From assembly GCA_020636155.1 (NCBI GenBank), contig JACJYM010000012.1, forward strand, positions 19,088 through 83,087: a stretch of 64,000 nucleotides of DNA. The letters are read 5' to 3'. This stretch comes from Lewinellaceae bacterium (lineage in GTDB: Bacteria > Bacteroidota > Bacteroidia > Chitinophagales > Saprospiraceae). Below the pieces are notes generated by a model. It worked only from the letters and a program-made list of their open reading frames with translations. It did not search any database and was not told the origin of the DNA. The translations under genes were made by a program, and so were the position numbers. Below, piece after piece: positions 62,854 through 64,000 of this stretch; positions within the stretch are counted from its first letter, which is position 1; every line of letters starts with the position of its first letter.

Positions 62854-63772
62854 GATTGGCTAAATTTTGAATGCATTGTTCTCTGATACTCCAAATTTCT
62901 TCAAAGTCATAAGGTATTTGGTTATCTAAAATCCATTGTTTTAAAAATTTTTGATGGTATTTTACTTTGTACTCACCACATTGTTCAGGCACAATTTCAA
63001 ATGCTATGATAATGTCGTTTTTAAAAGTGTGATAATCGGAAGTAGCGGTTGTAATATCTATTGCTTTTCCATTGATTTCTAGGTAGCAATGTGCTTCTGG
63101 GAGATATTCTAATGCATGTTGCGAAAGGATATCACCGAGGCCGGGTGTGTTAGATGAGTTCATCTTATACATCGAAAGGATTAACCTGACTCCAGAAATA
63201 GAATTGGCATCGGCAATTATTTTTGCCAAGGCATGTTTGGAGCTACAAGTTCCGCAATTTTCTACAAGTACCAAATTCGGTTCATTTCGACTGCTATTTC
63301 TTCCGTAGGGTAGGTGTCTCAGGTAGGATAATAGCTGACCCCAAGTTGATACACCCTGTTTTTCAAGATTGTAAATCATCTCAGCCGGTGTTTTTAATAA
63401 TCGTGGCATGATAGATAGGATGATTCTATAACCATCGGGATCCAATATTTCTTTGCCATTCAAAAGCCAGTACGGGTTTTTCGATTCTTGAGGAAAAATA
63501 TGTTGTAGGGCGGCATCTTTTAGTATGGCGTTGATTTCCTCTACAGAATGGACATAAAAAACCAAGAGATCATCTTCGTCAAAATTATGAATCGGAGGTC
63601 GCCTAGATTGGGTAAATTCTAAGTGCCAGTCCGAATTGGGAATACCTAACATGACCCCATCATACCCATCGTGGTTTAAAAACTGACTTAATGTGTGGAA
63701 ACCCATGACAGATTGATAAAAATGTACGAGCTTATCTAGGTTTTCAGTATGTCTTGCTATTCTTAAATTCAT
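62843..63772 (-). CDS. VOC-domain protein fused to a transglutaminase-like domain
   Basis: 309 residues. Residues 1-125 are a glyoxalase/VOC domain (MNLRIARHTENLDKLVHFYQ, SDWHLEF, LDPDGYRIIL). Residues about 140-309 contain ENCGTCSSKHALAKIIADAN, EAHCYLEINGKAIDI and the following DIT. These are placed as the Cys, His and Asp of a transglutaminase/NAT-type catalytic triad. The frame is continuous. I know of no characterised protein with this pair of domains; function is unknown. Confidence 0.75.
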   Translation of the reverse strand: MNLRIARHTENLDKLVHFYQSVMGFHTLSQFLNHDGYDGVMLGIPNSDWHLEFTQSRRPPIHNFDEDDLLVFYVHSVEEINAILKDAALQHIFPQESKNPYWLLNGKEILDPDGYRIILSIMPRLLKTPAEMIYNLEKQGVSTWGQLLSYLRHLPYGRNSSRNEPNLVLVENCGTCSSKHALAKIIADANSISGVRLILSMYKMNSSNTPGLGDILSQHALEYLPEAHCYLEINGKAIDITTATSDYHTFKNDIIIAFEIVPEQCGEYKVKYHQKFLKQWILDNQIPYDFEEIWSIREQCIQNLANPKN

Positions 63773-63793
63773 GGTATTTACGAATTTAAATGA

Positions 63794-64000
63794 CTATTTA
63801 AAAATCATCAAAACGGTGCCAGAAATGATGAGTGTAATCCCGATGGCCGATTTGATACTGAGGCTTTCGCCCAAAAATATCAACGCAATCAATACGGTCA
63901 GTGCGACACTCAACTTGTCTACCACCGCGACTTGCGACACTTGACCCACTTGGATGGCTTTGAAATAGAATAGCCAAGACAGCCCCGTGGTGATACCAGA
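63794..64000 (-). CDS. EamA/DMT-family transporter, C-terminal part (runs off the window)
   Basis: Only the last 68 codons are present. The translation SGITTGLSWLFYFKAIQVGQ (partial) and VVDKLSVALTVLIALIFLGE match the last two helices of an EamA-domain permease. The stop is TAG at 63794-63796. Substrate unknown. Confidence 0.85.
   Translation of the reverse strand, partial: SGITTGLSWLFYFKAIQVGQVSQVAVVDKLSVALTVLIALIFLGESLSIKSAIGITLIISGTVLMIFK

Overview
The window is a chromosomal segment of an AT-rich member of the Bacteroidota, most likely from the Saprospiria/Cytophagia side of the phylum. Several things support this: Bacteroidota-type promoters (TTTG about 20 nt upstream of TAnnTTTG), weak or absent Shine-Dalgarno sites with frequent TTG/GTG starts, type IX secretion (a PorW/SprE-like lipoprotein and CHU_C-type C-terminal sorting domains), a futalosine-pathway menaquinone gene (mqnD), DUF4292/EnvC-like and Nif3/zinc-ribbon gene neighbourhoods, and a PUR-alpha-like DUF3276 protein. 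I saw no phage, insertion sequence, transposase, integrase or CRISPR array.

Layout. 1-830: the 5' part of katG and a tRNA-Pro(GGG). 870-11490: a large tandem duplication on the minus strand, each unit encoding a small secreted protein followed by a ~1,494-residue SprB-repeat surface protein. 11580-21265: housekeeping genes (RluA-type pseudouridine synthase, mqnD, hemC, hemD, asd) plus a decayed gene (13158-14168), a possible sigma-54-driven small RNA (about 14409-14467) and a catalytically degenerate exonuclease homolog between hemC and hemD. 21268-23588: a 2.2 kb restriction-modification insertion flanked by an exact 85 bp duplication of the 3' end of a Rid-family gene; both R and M genes are frameshifted. 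23503-42636: mostly minus-strand genes (Rid protein, D-2-hydroxyacid dehydrogenase fusion, HAD phosphatase, two LytM proteins, RNase R, TPR proteins, DUF4292), interrupted by porW/sprE and an O-antigen-ligase-like gene. 43061-46098: citrate synthase, gcvH, VanZ-like and TonB. 46200-49551: DNA polymerase III delta', glutathione peroxidase and aspS. 49777-53224: small secreted or lipoprotein genes. 53319-58267: a minus-strand cluster of TPR protein, zinc ribbon, Nif3-like, heptose-1-phosphate adenylyltransferase, flippase-like membrane protein and panD. 58550-64000: an ABC exporter, DUF3276, folD, prmA, a VOC-transglutaminase-like fusion and the end of an EamA transporter.

How the genes fit together. 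The duplicated surface proteins carry C-terminal signals for type IX secretion, and the window also holds a component of that machinery (porW/sprE). Envelope genes recur: two LytM proteins, DUF4292, O-antigen ligase, RfaE2, TonB and an ABC exporter. The strongest candidates for something undescribed are (a) the duplicated small-protein/giant-adhesin pair, with near-identical C-termini, signal peptides and leaders but diverged mature and N-terminal regions, and a 14-bp tandem repeat in the leader; (b) the degraded R-M unit inserted with a long target duplication; and (c) the VOC-transglutaminase-like fusion. All family calls come from reading the sequence; no database search was run.
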